Shown here in pieces: positions 24,864-34,642 of a stretch of DNA of 64,000 bases. The notes under the pieces are model-generated. The model worked only from the letters and a program-made list of their open reading frames with translations, did no database searches and was not told the DNA's origin. Position 1 is the stretch's first letter. Each line of letters begins with the position of its first letter. This stretch comes from Paenibacillus xylanilyticus (GTDB taxonomy: Bacteria; Bacillota; Bacilli; Paenibacillales; Paenibacillaceae). The position numbers were made by a program, and so were the translations under genes. The stretch spans positions 4,095,001-4,159,000 of the forward strand of contig NZ_CP044310.1 in the NCBI RefSeq assembly GCF_009664365.1, read 5' to 3'.

Positions 24864-25588
24864 TGTCTGATCATGTACAGCCACCTGGTGATATTCCTGT
24901 ACTATACGAGGATAATCACCTGTTAGGCATTACGAAACCTGTTAATGTACCTACCCAGGAGGACGCATCGGGAGATCCCGATCTGCTTACGCTCCTGAAG
25001 CAGGATTTGAAGGAACGGTACAATAAACCCGGCAATGTATATCTCGGTCTGGTTCACAGGCTGGATCGCCCCGTTGGAGGTGCAATGATTTTCGCCAAAA
25101 CCTCCAAGGCAGCTTCCAGATTGTCTGAAACGGTCCGTGGACGACATTTCCGCAAAATATACGCGGCCGTTGTTCATGGTAAACTACCTGCGCAGCAGGG
25201 TACGTTGAGGCATACTTTGCTGAAAGATGCGCGAACCAACACAGTAACAGCTGTACCGAAAGGTACACCCGGCGGTAAAGACGCTGTTCTGGATTACCGG
25301 GTTATCGGTCAAACGGATCGATACAGTCTCGTACACATCGAACTTCACACCGGAAGATCGCACCAGATTCGAGTTCAAATGAAAGAATCTGGCTGTCCCT
25401 TGTTTGGAGATCAGAAGTACGGTGCAGGTGTGAACAAGCCCGGCCAGCAGATCGCTCTCTGGTCTGCCATCGCAGCTTTTCCTCACCCGGTAACCAAGGA
25501 AGAGATCACATTAAGATCGCTGCCTCCCCGCGAGTTTCCATGGGCGGAATGGCCATCTGGCGTGTATGAGGATGCGTTTAAAGAATAA
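24860..25588 (+). CDS. RluA-family pseudouridine synthase, 242 aa
   Basis: The catalytic motif GLVHRLDRPVGGAMIFAKT, with Asp in HRLD, and the later GRSHQIRVQM are diagnostic of RluA/RsuA-type enzymes that turn uridine into pseudouridine in rRNA or tRNA. No N-terminal S4 domain is present. An upstream TTG (24833) lacks a ribosome site. ATG at 24860 overlaps the previous stop, and the ATG at 24863, with GGGAG 5 nt before it, is an equally good start. A terminator follows directly. Confidence 0.88.
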   Translation: MMSDHVQPPGDIPVLYEDNHLLGITKPVNVPTQEDASGDPDLLTLLKQDLKERYNKPGNVYLGLVHRLDRPVGGAMIFAKTSKAASRLSETVRGRHFRKIYAAVVHGKLPAQQGTLRHTLLKDARTNTVTAVPKGTPGGKDAVLDYRVIGQTDRYSLVHIELHTGRSHQIRVQMKESGCPLFGDQKYGAGVNKPGQQIALWSAIAAFPHPVTKEEITLRSLPPREFPWAEWPSGVYEDAFKE

Positions 25589-25593
25589 TGGAC

Positions 25594-25637
25594 AAACCGT
25601 GTATCCGAATCTATATTCTGGGTACACGGTTTTTTTA
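25594..25637 (+). terminator. terminator after the pseudouridine synthase gene
   Basis: AAACCGTGTA at 25594-25603 pairs with TACACGGTTT, and a TTTTTTT run follows. It lies 5 bp after the stop. Confidence 0.9.
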
Positions 25638-25749
25638 ACAATGTATCTCGATCGAAACGACAAGTATCATGACCATTCACTACAAGACAAAGATCTGTTA
25701 GAGAACAGAGCCAATACTCCTAGGATGGAGAAAGGAAGTTTGCATTCAA

Positions 25750-26088
25750 ATGACACCGTTCACTAAACAAGTCGTGGCCATTATTGCATCTATACCGGAA
25801 GGCAAAGTCATGACCTATGGCCAGATAGCTGCTCTTGCGGGCAGCCCCCGTGCTGCAAGGCAGGTTGTGCGCATTCTTCACTCCATGAGCCGCAAGGAGC
25901 GACTTCCCTGGCATCGTGTCGTTAACGCCAAAGGAGAGATTGCCATTCCAGACGAACATGCTCGCATGATGCAGGAGACCGAGCTCGTCAGCGAGGGTGT
26001 TGAATTTCAGCTGAATGGGACCATTAACCTCCAGCAGTTTGGATATGATCCTGGACCGGTATTTCTTGACGATTCATCGGACGGATAA
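25750..26088 (+). CDS. alkyltransferase-like (ATL) DNA repair protein, 112 aa
   Basis: The protein has the fold of the MGMT/Ogt DNA-binding domain: TYGQIAALAGSPRAARQVVR (helix-turn-helix with the Arg finger) and LPWHRVVNAKGEI. The catalytic Cys of PCHRV is replaced by Trp54, so it cannot transfer alkyl groups. ATL proteins bind O6-alkylguanine and flag it for nucleotide excision repair. The ORF is short, as expected for the family (about 100-110 aa). GAAAGGAAG precedes the ATG. It has its own terminator, shared with the convergent drug exporter gene. Confidence 0.9.
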   Translation: MTPFTKQVVAIIASIPEGKVMTYGQIAALAGSPRAARQVVRILHSMSRKERLPWHRVVNAKGEIAIPDEHARMMQETELVSEGVEFQLNGTINLQQFGYDPGPVFLDDSSDG

Positions 26089-26127
26089 CACCAGGAATAA
26101 TTCTTTTTCGCTATCTCTAATACAAAA

Positions 26128-26159
26128 AGAGCCTCAGCAGTTTGAACTGCTGAGGCTCT
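26128..26159. terminator. bidirectional terminator
   Basis: AGAGCCTCAGCAGTT and CTGCTGAGGCTCT form a perfect 13-bp stem. A A-run lies on its left and a CTCTCT stretch on its right. It can stop transcription from the ATL gene (plus) and from the MFS exporter gene (minus). Confidence 0.9.
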
Positions 26160-26228
26160 CTCTCATTCAATCGCTTTGTATACAAGCGTAACTCGTATGA
26201 ATATTAAAAGATGATACCAATAATATAT

Positions 26229-27740
26229 TTAAGCTGTTGCATTCGCTTTTTGATGCTGTTCCACCGGTGTTGGTTCAATTGCCGGCTTCGTCTTACGGAT
26301 AAAGAACGCCAGAAGCATTGCGGCAACGGTCATCCAAGTAGCCACCGTAAATGCGTAGTTTACCCCGTAGATGGTTGCATCTGCCGTAGCACCGAGCATA
26401 GCAGCTTGATCCTCAGGATTAATCTGTCCCAAGGCAAGTGTATCTGCCAGGTGGGATTTCAATTTACTGCTCATGATCGTAACCAGAATGGCTGTACCAA
26501 TCGCACCAGCAACCGTACGAAGTGTGTTGGACATTGCTGTACCGTGTGCGTTCAAACGCTGTGGCAGTTGGTTCAAGCCGGCAGTCTGAATTGGCATCAT
26601 CAACATCGACATACCGAACATCCGTGCAGTATAGATAAACATCATGTAGCCATATGTTGTATCAATGGACAGGCGGCTGAGCCCCCATGTCGTAATTGCA
26701 GTAATCGCAAGACCTGCAACGGACAGCCAGCGAGCGCCAACTTTGTCAAAGATACGGCCAGTGATTGGAGACATAATCCCCATCAGAATCGCACCAGGCA
26801 TCATGAGCAAACCTGATTCAATTGGTGAGAAGCCGCGAATATTTTGCAGGAAAATCGGAAGCAAAATCATGCCGGCAAACATCGCCATTGTCACAAGCAT
26901 ATTAATAATTGTAGTTAATGTGTACATGTTGTATTTGAAAATACGGAACTCCAGCAATGGATGATCGGTTGTCAGTTGACGAACAACGAACAGGATCAAC
27001 GATATGGCACCTACGACCAGGCAGCTGATAACCACTGCACTTCCCCATCCATCTGTACCAGCATCACTGAAACCGTACAACAAGCTACCAAATCCAAGTG
27101 TGGACAAAACAACGCCTGGATAATCGAGTTTCGGTTTGGATTGACGGGTTACATTTTTGACAAATGCAATACCGATTGCTGTTGCAATCACGGAGAATGG
27201 CAAGATGATATAGAACAGCAGTCTCCAGGAATAATGTTCTACCACATAACCGGAAAGCGTAGGTCCAATGGCCGGAGCAAGGATCATGGCGATCCCCATT
27301 GTCCCCATGGCCTGACCGCGTTTCTCAATCGGGAAAATGGTCAGGAACACGACAGTCATCAGAGGCATCAGAATACCTGCGCCTGCCGCTTGAATCACAC
27401 GACCAACCATCAGAACGGAGAAATTCGGACTGATTCCGCAGACCAACGTTCCTAATGTAAATAACGTCATTGCCGTAATAAAGATCTGACGTGTTGAAAA
27501 TCTGGCAATCAGATATGCCGTGACCGGAATTAGCACGCCATTGACGAGCATGTATCCCGTTGTCAGCCATTGGGCTGTATTCGCCCCGATACCGAGATCT
27601 TCCATGATTTTAGGAAGAGCCACGTTCATCAGGGTTTGGTTCAAGAAGGCTACAAATGCACCAATTAGCAGCGCGGCTACAATCGGTCCCTTCTTAATAT
27701 TGTCCATCGCAGAGGATGGAGCTGCAGCGGTAGTACTCAT
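26229..27740 (-). CDS. DHA2-family (EmrB/QacA-type) multidrug MFS exporter, 503 aa
   Basis: Fourteen hydrophobic helices fit the DHA2 family. Motif A/D-like LNQTLMNVALPKIMEDL (about 34-50), GRVIQAAGAGILMP (about 113-126, motif B), and GIAMILAPAIGPTLSGYV (motif C of antiporters, about 150-167) are clear. It should export drugs by proton exchange. The ATG overlaps the marR stop (ATGA), so it is the second gene of a MarR-controlled operon. The substrate is unknown. Confidence 0.92.
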   Translation of the reverse strand: MSTTAAAPSSAMDNIKKGPIVAALLIGAFVAFLNQTLMNVALPKIMEDLGIGANTAQWLTTGYMLVNGVLIPVTAYLIARFSTRQIFITAMTLFTLGTLVCGISPNFSVLMVGRVIQAAGAGILMPLMTVVFLTIFPIEKRGQAMGTMGIAMILAPAIGPTLSGYVVEHYSWRLLFYIILPFSVIATAIGIAFVKNVTRQSKPKLDYPGVVLSTLGFGSLLYGFSDAGTDGWGSAVVISCLVVGAISLILFVVRQLTTDHPLLEFRIFKYNMYTLTTIINMLVTMAMFAGMILLPIFLQNIRGFSPIESGLLMMPGAILMGIMSPITGRIFDKVGARWLSVAGLAITAITTWGLSRLSIDTTYGYMMFIYTARMFGMSMLMMPIQTAGLNQLPQRLNAHGTAMSNTLRTVAGAIGTAILVTIMSSKLKSHLADTLALGQINPEDQAAMLGATADATIYGVNYAFTVATWMTVAAMLLAFFIRKTKPAIEPTPVEQHQKANATA

Positions 27741-28183
27741 GGGTTGTTCATCTCTCTTCCTTCTAACTTTTCAATCATTTGAGTATGAATTCTTAGCAGA
27801 TGCTCAAGATCTTCTTTTGGAATATCCAATATGGGAGATACTCTTTCCATCCACAACTGGTGGGTTTCCTGCTGTGCCTTATCTCCTTTATCCGTAATTT
27901 GCAGCATAACGGAACGGCGATCAGAATGGGAACGTGTCCGGATTATGTATTCACCCTTGACCAGACGTTCAACCACAGCACTCATGGAACTGCTGCCCAT
28001 ATGGCACAGCTCAGCCACCTCGTTGATGCCAATGGAAGGACGCTCCTTCAAAATGGATAACACCATAAATTGAATCGAAGTTAACTCAATCTGCTTGTTT
28101 TCATTCCAGAATGCCCGAAACAGCATTTGATTCACTTGCCGGAACGAATTGATAATGTAGAATACTTCATACGTATCAATCAT
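27737..28183 (-). CDS. MarR-family transcriptional repressor of the exporter operon, 148 aa
   Basis: The winged helix is clear: SIGINEVAELCHMGSSSMSAVVERL (recognition helix in MGSSSMSAV) and the wing GEYIIRTRSHSDRRSVML with the conserved DRRS. Terminal helices form the dimer. The in-frame GTG at 28225 lies inside the operator palindrome, whereas ATG at 28183 has AAAGGGTG before it and is chosen. MarR repressors release DNA on binding phenolic or drug-like ligands. It probably represses itself and the exporter. Confidence 0.9.
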   Translation of the reverse strand: MIDTYEVFYIINSFRQVNQMLFRAFWNENKQIELTSIQFMVLSILKERPSIGINEVAELCHMGSSSMSAVVERLVKGEYIIRTRSHSDRRSVMLQITDKGDKAQQETHQLWMERVSPILDIPKEDLEHLLRIHTQMIEKLEGREMNNP

Positions 28184-28212
28184 TAATTCACCCTTTTTAC
28201 TTTTGGAATATA

Positions 28213-28277
28213 ATATTTCGCACACGAAATATCAGGGGAACAATTATTTATTATAACAAAAATAATAACATAGTCAA
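28213..28277 (-). promoter_or_regulatory. MarR-exporter operon promoter with operator
   Basis: TTGACT (28272-28277) and TATAAT (28250-28255) on the minus strand are 16 nt apart. About 11 bp after the expected start lies a perfect 8-4-8 palindrome, ATATTTCGCACACGAAATAT (28213-28232). Its size and symmetry suit a MarR dimer, which would act as a roadblock just past the promoter. Confidence 0.8.
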
Positions 28278-28354
28278 CTCTTTACATATAAATTTTCTGA
28301 AATCTTTCTGAGTCCTATACAGCAGACAAGTCAATTCCCTCCAGCCAAAATAAA

Positions 28355-28399
28355 TACCATAGCACTCCTGCTTAGGATCCACAGGCTTGCTATGGTATA
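28355..28399 (-). terminator. terminator of the second MarR gene
   Basis: ATACCATAGC (28355-28364) and GCTATGGTAT (28390-28399) are perfect 10-bp arms. On the minus strand they are followed by TTATTTT. It lies about 55 bp after the gene stop. Confidence 0.65.
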
Positions 28400-28452
28400 G
28401 CATTAACTTTAAATCATATCATCATGAATTATCCCCTATCCACCATTGTTCA

Positions 28453-28893
28453 TTAGGATGTGGAGGACAACGCATGTTCCTTTGTTTTGGGTGCTGTCAT
28501 CTTACCCAGCAGATATACAAGCAGCTGTTGGTTGTGCATTGAAATATTGCTGAGTACGGAATTCATGAAATCATTTCGAATAGCAACGCCACGTTCTGTC
28601 TCCATGCGTCCCTTGTCAGATAAGGATACCCACACGATTCTTCGATCGTTGTCATCGCGATCTCGACGAATCAAATTGTTTTTTTCCATACGGTCAAGCA
28701 GCATCGTTACTGCCGCAGGTGTTGTAGCCAAAAAAGGAATCAGATCGGATGGCTTCATTTTCTGATGATCCTCAAGAACCTCCAATACAGCCAGCTGTGC
28801 CTCTGTTAAAGAGGGGGCCAGTTCCTGATCCATATGCAGCTTATAGTCCTTGGTGAGCCTTGACCAGCACTTGGCAAAATCGGAATTATACAT
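28453..28893 (-). CDS. second MarR-family regulator, 146 aa
   Basis: The protein has the MarR fold with LTEAQLAVLEVLEDHQKMKP, recognition segment TTPAAVTMLLDRME, and wing NNLIRRDRDDNDRRIVWVSL with the DRR motif. It is similar in plan to, but clearly different from, the exporter repressor next door and is transcribed alone. The first helix has a Cys (KCWSRL, residue 9) that could sense oxidation, but only one such Cys is present. Targets are unknown. It could regulate a distant gene or itself. Confidence 0.88.
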   Translation of the reverse strand: MYNSDFAKCWSRLTKDYKLHMDQELAPSLTEAQLAVLEVLEDHQKMKPSDLIPFLATTPAAVTMLLDRMEKNNLIRRDRDDNDRRIVWVSLSDKGRMETERGVAIRNDFMNSVLSNISMHNQQLLVYLLGKMTAPKTKEHALSSTS

Positions 28894-29064
28894 CTTGAAT
28901 CGCTCCTCTCTGCAACCCGGTTTTTCACTTCACTAGCTTAACTTTTCGCGCTAAAAACCCGCATTCCTGCTGCCTTTTTTCAATTTCCCAGCGATCGACC
29001 GTAATCGACGAAGGTTGTTAAACTTCGCATGGACAGCCTCTTTTAATCCGAGTTTGAACAACAA

Positions 29065-29114
29065 AAAAAGACTCTTTGCACGACAGAGTTAACTGCTGTG
29101 CAAAAAGTCTTTTT
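29065..29114. terminator. terminator after parC
   Basis: AAAAAGACTCTTTGCAC (29065-29081) and GTGCAAAAAGTCTTTTT (29098-29114) are 17-bp arms with one mismatch. They have A/T runs on both sides, so the element can work in either direction. It lies 8 bp after the parC stop. Confidence 0.9.
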
Positions 29115-29121
29115 ACTCATT

Positions 29122-31584
29122 TTACGATGTTGATGCTGGCTGATTTTCATCGAAATTCATGAGAAGTTCCACGATTTCATCCTGTTTATCCACATGAACC
29201 AGCAGCTTGCCAATATGTTTGCGTTCCGTAATCGGTACTGCTTCAGAAGAAATCGGATACGCCTGCCCTTCTTTGGTCATTACCGTTACGTTTCGTTGTT
29301 CCCTGCAATAGAAGGCACCGGCTATGCGGCTTCCGTTCGGTTTTACCCGTTTACCTTCTTTGAATTCGAATGTGGCAATACCTTTGCCTCCTCGACTTTG
29401 TAATGCATAGTCCAGCAGCAGCGAACGTTTACCATAGCCCAAGTCGGACAGCACGGCAATCTCGCCCTCATCTCCTTCCACCCATAAGGCAGAAACGACT
29501 TCATCCGTATCTTTTAACTGAATACCACGAACCCCTCCGGATACCCGTCCCATTGGATTGACCTCATCCTCACGGAAACGGATCGCCATCGCTTCCTTGG
29601 TGATAAGCATAATATCCTTGCCGCCTGTGCTCAGATGTACCGATAAAACCTCATCGTCCTTACCCACTTTGCAAGCAGCTACAGCTCCGGAACGTTTGGT
29701 GACGTACTCTTTCAGCTCGGTACGCTTCACCTGTCCCTTACGTGTAACGAAGACAAGACTGTGACCTTCTTCTTCGAAGGACTTGACTGCGAGCACACTC
29801 GCGATACGATCATCTTTCGCTAACGGAATGACATTGACAATGGCTGTCCCGGGGTCTTTCCACTTGAATTCCGGCACCTGGTGAACAGGCAGCAAAAAGT
29901 ACTGGCCTTTTTGCGTGAACACGAGCAGGTTTTCAAGCGTATTGACTTCAAGCACCTGTGAAATATAGTCGCCTTCCTTTACACCGCTTCCGTTACGTTC
30001 GCCGCCTGAACGAGTAAAGGACTGCATTCCCGTACGTTTTACATAGCCCTCTTTGGATAATGTAACAAACACATCTTCCGCGTTGACGAGGACTTCCAGA
30101 TTAACCTTAAGCTCTTCCACCTCACCCTGAATGGCTGAACGACGGTCGATCCCGTATTTCTCCCGGATTTCCATCAATTCTTTGCGGATGACACCAATTA
30201 GCTTGCGGTCGCTATCCAGAATGGAGCGTAATTGGGCAATCTTTTTCATCAGATCGTCAAGCTCTTTCTGAAGGGATGTGATCTCCAGATTGGTCAAACG
30301 GTACAGCTGCAGCGTCAAGATGGAATCCGCCTGGCGCTCCGAGAATCCGAACATCCACATCAGATTATTTTGCGCGTCCTGACGATTTTTGGATGCCTTG
30401 ATTGCTGCAATGACTTCGTCAAGAATATTCAGCGCTTTGACAAGACCCTCCAGTACGTGTGCACGGTCTTCCGCTTTCTCCAGCTCATACTTCGTCCGGA
30501 ACGTCACAACCTCACGCTGATGGGCGATATAGGCTTCCAGGATGGATTTCAATCCAAGCTGTTGAGGTGCCTTGTTCACGATGGCAACCATGTTGAAATT
30601 GTAGGTTACCTGAAGATCGGTTTTTTTCAGTAAATAAGCCAGGATACCTTGCGCATCCGCTTCTTTTTTCAATTCAACCACGATACGCAGACCGTCACGT
30701 CCACTCTCATCGCGAACTTCGGCAATACCTTCTACTTTTTTCTCAAGTCGGATATTCTCCATGGCTGTAACAAGTCTGGATTTTACCACCTGGTATGGAA
30801 TCTCGGTAATGACAATCTGCTGCTTGCCACCGCGCATATTCTCGATATCCGTTTTGGAGCGAATGTAAATTCTTCCTTTGCCTGTCCGATAAGCATCCAG
30901 AATACCTTCGCCACCCATAATTAAGCCGCCTGTAGGGAAATCCGGACCTTTCATGAACATCATGATCTCGTCCAGCTCAATCGATGGTTTTTCCATGACC
31001 GCGATGCAGGCATCTATGACTTCACGCAGATTATGCGTTGGTATCTCGGTTGCGAAGCCGGATGAAATACCACTTACGCCATTGACCAGAAGGTTGGGAT
31101 AACGAGATGGCAGCACAACCGGCTCTTTGGCTGTATTATCGAAATTGTCCTTAAACAGAACGGTCCGTTTCTCGATATCTCGCAGCATCTCCATCGCGAT
31201 CGGTGACAATCGGGCCTCTGTATACCGCATCGCTGCAGCCGGGTCATCATCCTGGGATCCCCAGTTACCATGACCGTCGACGAGCACATGGCCCATTTTC
31301 CAAGGTTGTGCCATCCGTACCATACCATCATAGATGGAGGAGTCACCATGGGGATGGTAGTTACCCATCACATCACCGACGGTTTTTGCGGATTTGCGAT
31401 AAGGCTTCTCAGGCGTATTTCCGGAATCGTACATGGCGTATAGAATACGACGCTGCACGGGTTTTAACCCATCCCGAACATCGGGAATGGCCCGATCCTG
31501 AATAATATATTTGGAGTAGCGACCGAACCGGTCACCAACGACCTCTTCGAGAAAGGCCGGCAAAAATTGTTCTGATAGACTCAT
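29122..31584 (-). CDS. parC: DNA topoisomerase IV subunit A
   Basis: ParC with ParE separates linked daughter chromosomes using ATP. The DNA-breaking tyrosine is Tyr121 in [10 protein letters not shown]. The quinolone-response region reads [17 protein letters not shown] (about 75-91), with Ser at the position whose change usually gives resistance and Asp86 where many species have Glu. The C-terminal half holds the beta-pinwheel repeats (for example [13 protein letters not shown]). The first in-frame GTG overlaps the ribosome site AAGGTG; ATG at 31584 lies 6 nt after it and is chosen. It follows parE by 12 bp in one operon. Confidence 0.96.
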   Translation of the reverse strand: MSLSEQFLPAFLEEVVGDRFGRYSKYIIQDRAIPDVRDGLKPVQRRILYAMYDSGNTPEKPYRKSAKTVGDVMGNYHPHGDSSIYDGMVRMAQPWKMGHVLVDGHGNWGSQDDDPAAAMRYTEARLSPIAMEMLRDIEKRTVLFKDNFDNTAKEPVVLPSRYPNLLVNGVSGISSGFATEIPTHNLREVIDACIAVMEKPSIELDEIMMFMKGPDFPTGGLIMGGEGILDAYRTGKGRIYIRSKTDIENMRGGKQQIVITEIPYQVVKSRLVTAMENIRLEKKVEGIAEVRDESGRDGLRIVVELKKEADAQGILAYLLKKTDLQVTYNFNMVAIVNKAPQQLGLKSILEAYIAHQREVVTFRTKYELEKAEDRAHVLEGLVKALNILDEVIAAIKASKNRQDAQNNLMWMFGFSERQADSILTLQLYRLTNLEITSLQKELDDLMKKIAQLRSILDSDRKLIGVIRKELMEIREKYGIDRRSAIQGEVEELKVNLEVLVNAEDVFVTLSKEGYVKRTGMQSFTRSGGERNGSGVKEGDYISQVLEVNTLENLLVFTQKGQYFLLPVHQVPEFKWKDPGTAIVNVIPLAKDDRIASVLAVKSFEEEGHSLVFVTRKGQVKRTELKEYVTKRSGAVAACKVGKDDEVLSVHLSTGGKDIMLITKEAMAIRFREDEVNPMGRVSGGVRGIQLKDTDEVVSALWVEGDEGEIAVLSDLGYGKRSLLLDYALQSRGGKGIATFEFKEGKRVKPNGSRIAGAFYCREQRNVTVMTKEGQAYPISSEAVPITERKHIGKLLVHVDKQDEIVELLMNFDENQPASTS

Positions 31585-31596
31585 TCCAAGCACCTT

Positions 31597-33576
31597 CTAT
31601 TCTTCGTACTCTGTAAAGTCGACGTTCTCTACAATCCAGCGCTTACGCGGATCGACCTTATCACCCATAAGTGTTGACACACGTCGCTCCGCTTTGGCAG
31701 CATCTACAATCTCCACCTTGAGCAGCGTCCGTGTCTCCGGATTCATCGTCGTTTCCCACAGCTGATCCGGATTCATCTCACCCAGACCTTTATACCGTTG
31801 AAGTTCGACGTTGTTTCCAAACTCCTTCATGTAATTCGCCAGCTCATCATCTGTCCAAGCGTAGCGAACACTTGCCATTTTGCCGGACTTGCGGGTGAGC
31901 TTATACAATGGCGGCTGTGCAATAAATACTTTACCTTGATCAATCAGAGGTTTCATATAACGGTAAAAGAAAGTCAGCAGCAGCACCTGGATATGTGCAC
32001 CGTCAGTGTCCGCATCGGTCATGATTATGATTTTGGAATAATTGCTGTCTTCAACGGCAAATTCAGTCCCAATACCCGCTCCGATCGCAGCCGTAATTGC
32101 ACGATATTCCTCGTTTTTGAGGATATCAGCCAGCTTTGATTTTTCCGGATTGAGCGGTTTCCCCTTCAGAGGCAGTATCGCTTGAATCTTCGAATCGCGT
32201 CCCTGTTTGGCCGAGCCTCCTGCGGAATCCCCTTCAACAATAAACAGCTCGTTCCGGGTAAAATCCTTGGATTGTGCCGGAGTCAGCTTACCATTCAGGT
32301 TGGAACTTTCACTGCGCTTTTTGCCTGTACGCATCTCGTCACGGGCCTTGCGTGCAGCTTCTCTTGCCTTGGAGGCCTGAACCGCTTTGCGAATCAAAGT
32401 CTGAGCCACCTGCGGGTTTTCTTCCAAGAACCGCTGCATGTTCTCCGAAACGACCGAATCGACCGCACTTCGAGCGGAAGCGCTGCCGAGTTGATCTTTC
32501 GTTTGTCCAACGAATTCGACTTCGGACATTTTTACGCTGATGACAGCCATCATGCCTTCGCGAAGATCATTACCCTCAAGGTTTTTATCTTTTTCCTTAA
32601 TCATGTTGGTGCGTCTTGCATAATCGTTCATCACACGGGTATACGCCGTCTTGAATCCGGTCTCATGTGTACCGCCGCCCCTGGTCGGGATCGAGTTAAC
32701 AAACGAAGCCAGCGTTTCGGTGTACCCTGCGTTGTACTGGATCGCCACTTCAACCTCGATGTCATCCTTCTCCGCATAGAAGTGAATAACATCATGCAGC
32801 ACATCTTTATTTTCGTTCAAATACGCAACAAACTGGCTTGCTCCGCCTTCATACATGTACTCATCCTGATTGCCTGAACGTTCGTCTTTCAGAACAATTT
32901 TCAGGCCCGAGTTCAGAAAAGCAATTTCCTGAAGCCGTTCTGCCAGTGTATCATAATTCAATTGAATGCCATTTTGGAAGACACGTATATCGGGTTTAAA
33001 CGTTACTTTCGTCCCTGTCCGGTTGGTATTCCCGAGTACTTCGAGTCCCGTTACCGGCTCTCCGACATGTTCGACACCCTTTTTGTCCTGCCAATATTCA
33101 AAACGTTGACGATGAATCTTGCCATCACGGAAGATTTCGACTTCAAGCCACTCCGACAAAGCGTTCGTTACCGAAGCACCTACGCCGTGCAGTCCGCCTG
33201 ATTTCTTATATCCTGATCCACCGAACTTTCCGCCTGCGTGCAAAATCGTAAACACGACCTGGGGAGTAGGAATCCCTGTTTTATGTATACCTGTCGGAAT
33301 TCCCCTTCCGTTATCCTGAACCGTAATAGAACCGTCCTTATGCAGCGTGATATCGATTTTGGAGCAGAATTTGGCGAGATGCTCGTCGACAGCGTTGTCC
33401 ACAATTTCCCATACCAAATGATGCAGACCTGAAGTGCTGGTGCTGCCGATGTACATCCCGGGCCGTTTCCGAACCGCTACCAGTCCTTCAAGTACTTGAA
33501 TGTCGTCCGCGTCGTAGCCTGAAGACCCCTGTCCTCCGCCTGTCGAACCTGCCGACATATCGATTTGCTCGACCAT
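31597..33576 (-). CDS. parE: DNA topoisomerase IV subunit B
   Basis: The GHKL ATP-binding domain (about 30-230) shows KRPGMYIGSTS, DNAVDEH (catalytic Glu in the GHKL N box), DNGRGIPTG and GLHGVGASVTNALS. The TOPRIM part has EGDSAGGSAKQGRD and IIMTDADTDGAHI, the metal-binding acidic residues. A length of 659 aa suits ParE. AAGGGGGAG precedes the ATG. It is the first gene of the parE-parC operon. Confidence 0.96.
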   Translation of the reverse strand: MVEQIDMSAGSTGGGQGSSGYDADDIQVLEGLVAVRKRPGMYIGSTSTSGLHHLVWEIVDNAVDEHLAKFCSKIDITLHKDGSITVQDNGRGIPTGIHKTGIPTPQVVFTILHAGGKFGGSGYKKSGGLHGVGASVTNALSEWLEVEIFRDGKIHRQRFEYWQDKKGVEHVGEPVTGLEVLGNTNRTGTKVTFKPDIRVFQNGIQLNYDTLAERLQEIAFLNSGLKIVLKDERSGNQDEYMYEGGASQFVAYLNENKDVLHDVIHFYAEKDDIEVEVAIQYNAGYTETLASFVNSIPTRGGGTHETGFKTAYTRVMNDYARRTNMIKEKDKNLEGNDLREGMMAVISVKMSEVEFVGQTKDQLGSASARSAVDSVVSENMQRFLEENPQVAQTLIRKAVQASKAREAARKARDEMRTGKKRSESSNLNGKLTPAQSKDFTRNELFIVEGDSAGGSAKQGRDSKIQAILPLKGKPLNPEKSKLADILKNEEYRAITAAIGAGIGTEFAVEDSNYSKIIIMTDADTDGAHIQVLLLTFFYRYMKPLIDQGKVFIAQPPLYKLTRKSGKMASVRYAWTDDELANYMKEFGNNVELQRYKGLGEMNPDQLWETTMNPETRTLLKVEIVDAAKAERRVSTLMGDKVDPRKRWIVENVDFTEYEE

Positions 33577-33652
33577 TCATGCTCCCCCTTCTTAACTTGC
33601 AACTGAAAAAATGCCTAAAATGCAAACAGATGTTTTCTTATCCTTGTCCATT

Positions 33653-34642
33653 TTAATTCAAGATATCCCGTTTCGTAAAGACAAGGAATGACACAATGAG
33701 TGAGGCAATGCCCCAAACACTAAGCACAATAAGGGAAAAACCCAAATTCATTCCTTCAATCGGTGGCAATCCGCCGGACAAATAATCCGGAAGTTCCAGA
33801 TTAACCATGAACAGGTATTTGGCTGACTGCCAAGAGGCAGCCATATTCGTGAGAATGGTTCCTGCGATAAGTGCAGCCATCATTATAACAATACTTGCTG
33901 CCGTGCTGCGAACCAGTACGGAAACCATAAAAGCCAGAATGGCCACAATGACGCTCACAAACCATATCAATCCTGCCTGCATGAGAAGATACAGCCATTG
34001 ATCCACAGCGTGTACGGCAGACAGATCCACATCGGTACCCACAACCTTGAATCCGGTAAAGATCGGCATGCCGAAACCTTTATAACCGAATACTGCACCT
34101 GATATAACGTAACAGATAATATACGCAGATACGACGATTATAGACACAAACATAATTAGGGTGACCAGTTTGCTGAGCAGTACTTTCCAGCGTTTGACCG
34201 GCCGAGTCAGCAGCATCTTGATGGTACCCGTTGTGCGCTCACCCGACACCAGATCCGAGGCAATGGCCATAATAAGCAGCGGGATAAACAAACCAACCGC
34301 ATTATTCATGAATTCCCGGGTAAACGTTACACCATTGGGCTCCTTCGGGTTCACGTCATTTTCCAGATAGTATTGCATCTGCTGGATATAAACCGTACGG
34401 TACTTTTTGTATTCCTCAGGCACCCGGTCACTGCCCAGTGAATTTTGATTATCCGTGATTGCCTGCTGAAGTTCAAGTCTCCAGTCGCCACCAAACTTGT
34501 CGCGGTTATTTTCCGCAGATTTCATCTGGGCATACGTAAACATCGGAACCAGTACCGCAAGTACAATAAATATAATATAAAGACGTTTCTTCTTCACCAT
34601 CTTAATCGTTTCATTTCGGATGAGCGGCATGATATTACTCAA
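33653..34642 (-). CDS. ABC transporter permease (ABC-2 type), 329 aa
   Basis: One N-terminal helix (about 18-37) is followed by a large extracellular loop of about 95 residues and five more helices near the C-terminus. The conserved cytoplasmic ERTTGTIKMLLTRPVKRW segment is typical of ABC-2 permeases. It forms the membrane part of an exporter with the ATPase encoded just upstream. Start codons GTG (34651) and TTG (34642) overlap the ATPase stop; TTG is preferred because GAAGGTG lies 6 nt before it. Substrate unknown; such pairs often protect against peptide antibiotics. Confidence 0.85.
   Translation of the reverse strand: MSNIMPLIRNETIKMVKKKRLYIIFIVLAVLVPMFTYAQMKSAENNRDKFGGDWRLELQQAITDNQNSLGSDRVPEEYKKYRTVYIQQMQYYLENDVNPKEPNGVTFTREFMNNAVGLFIPLLIMAIASDLVSGERTTGTIKMLLTRPVKRWKVLLSKLVTLIMFVSIIVVSAYIICYVISGAVFGYKGFGMPIFTGFKVVGTDVDLSAVHAVDQWLYLLMQAGLIWFVSVIVAILAFMVSVLVRSTAASIVIMMAALIAGTILTNMAASWQSAKYLFMVNLELPDYLSGGLPPIEGMNLGFSLIVLSVWGIASLIVSFLVFTKRDILN

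Noticed and set aside
26211..27455. Plus-strand open frames of 201 and 164 codons opposite the drug exporter
   Set aside because: The exporter has 14 membrane helices and family motifs. The opposite frames are Cys/His/Gln-rich shadows.
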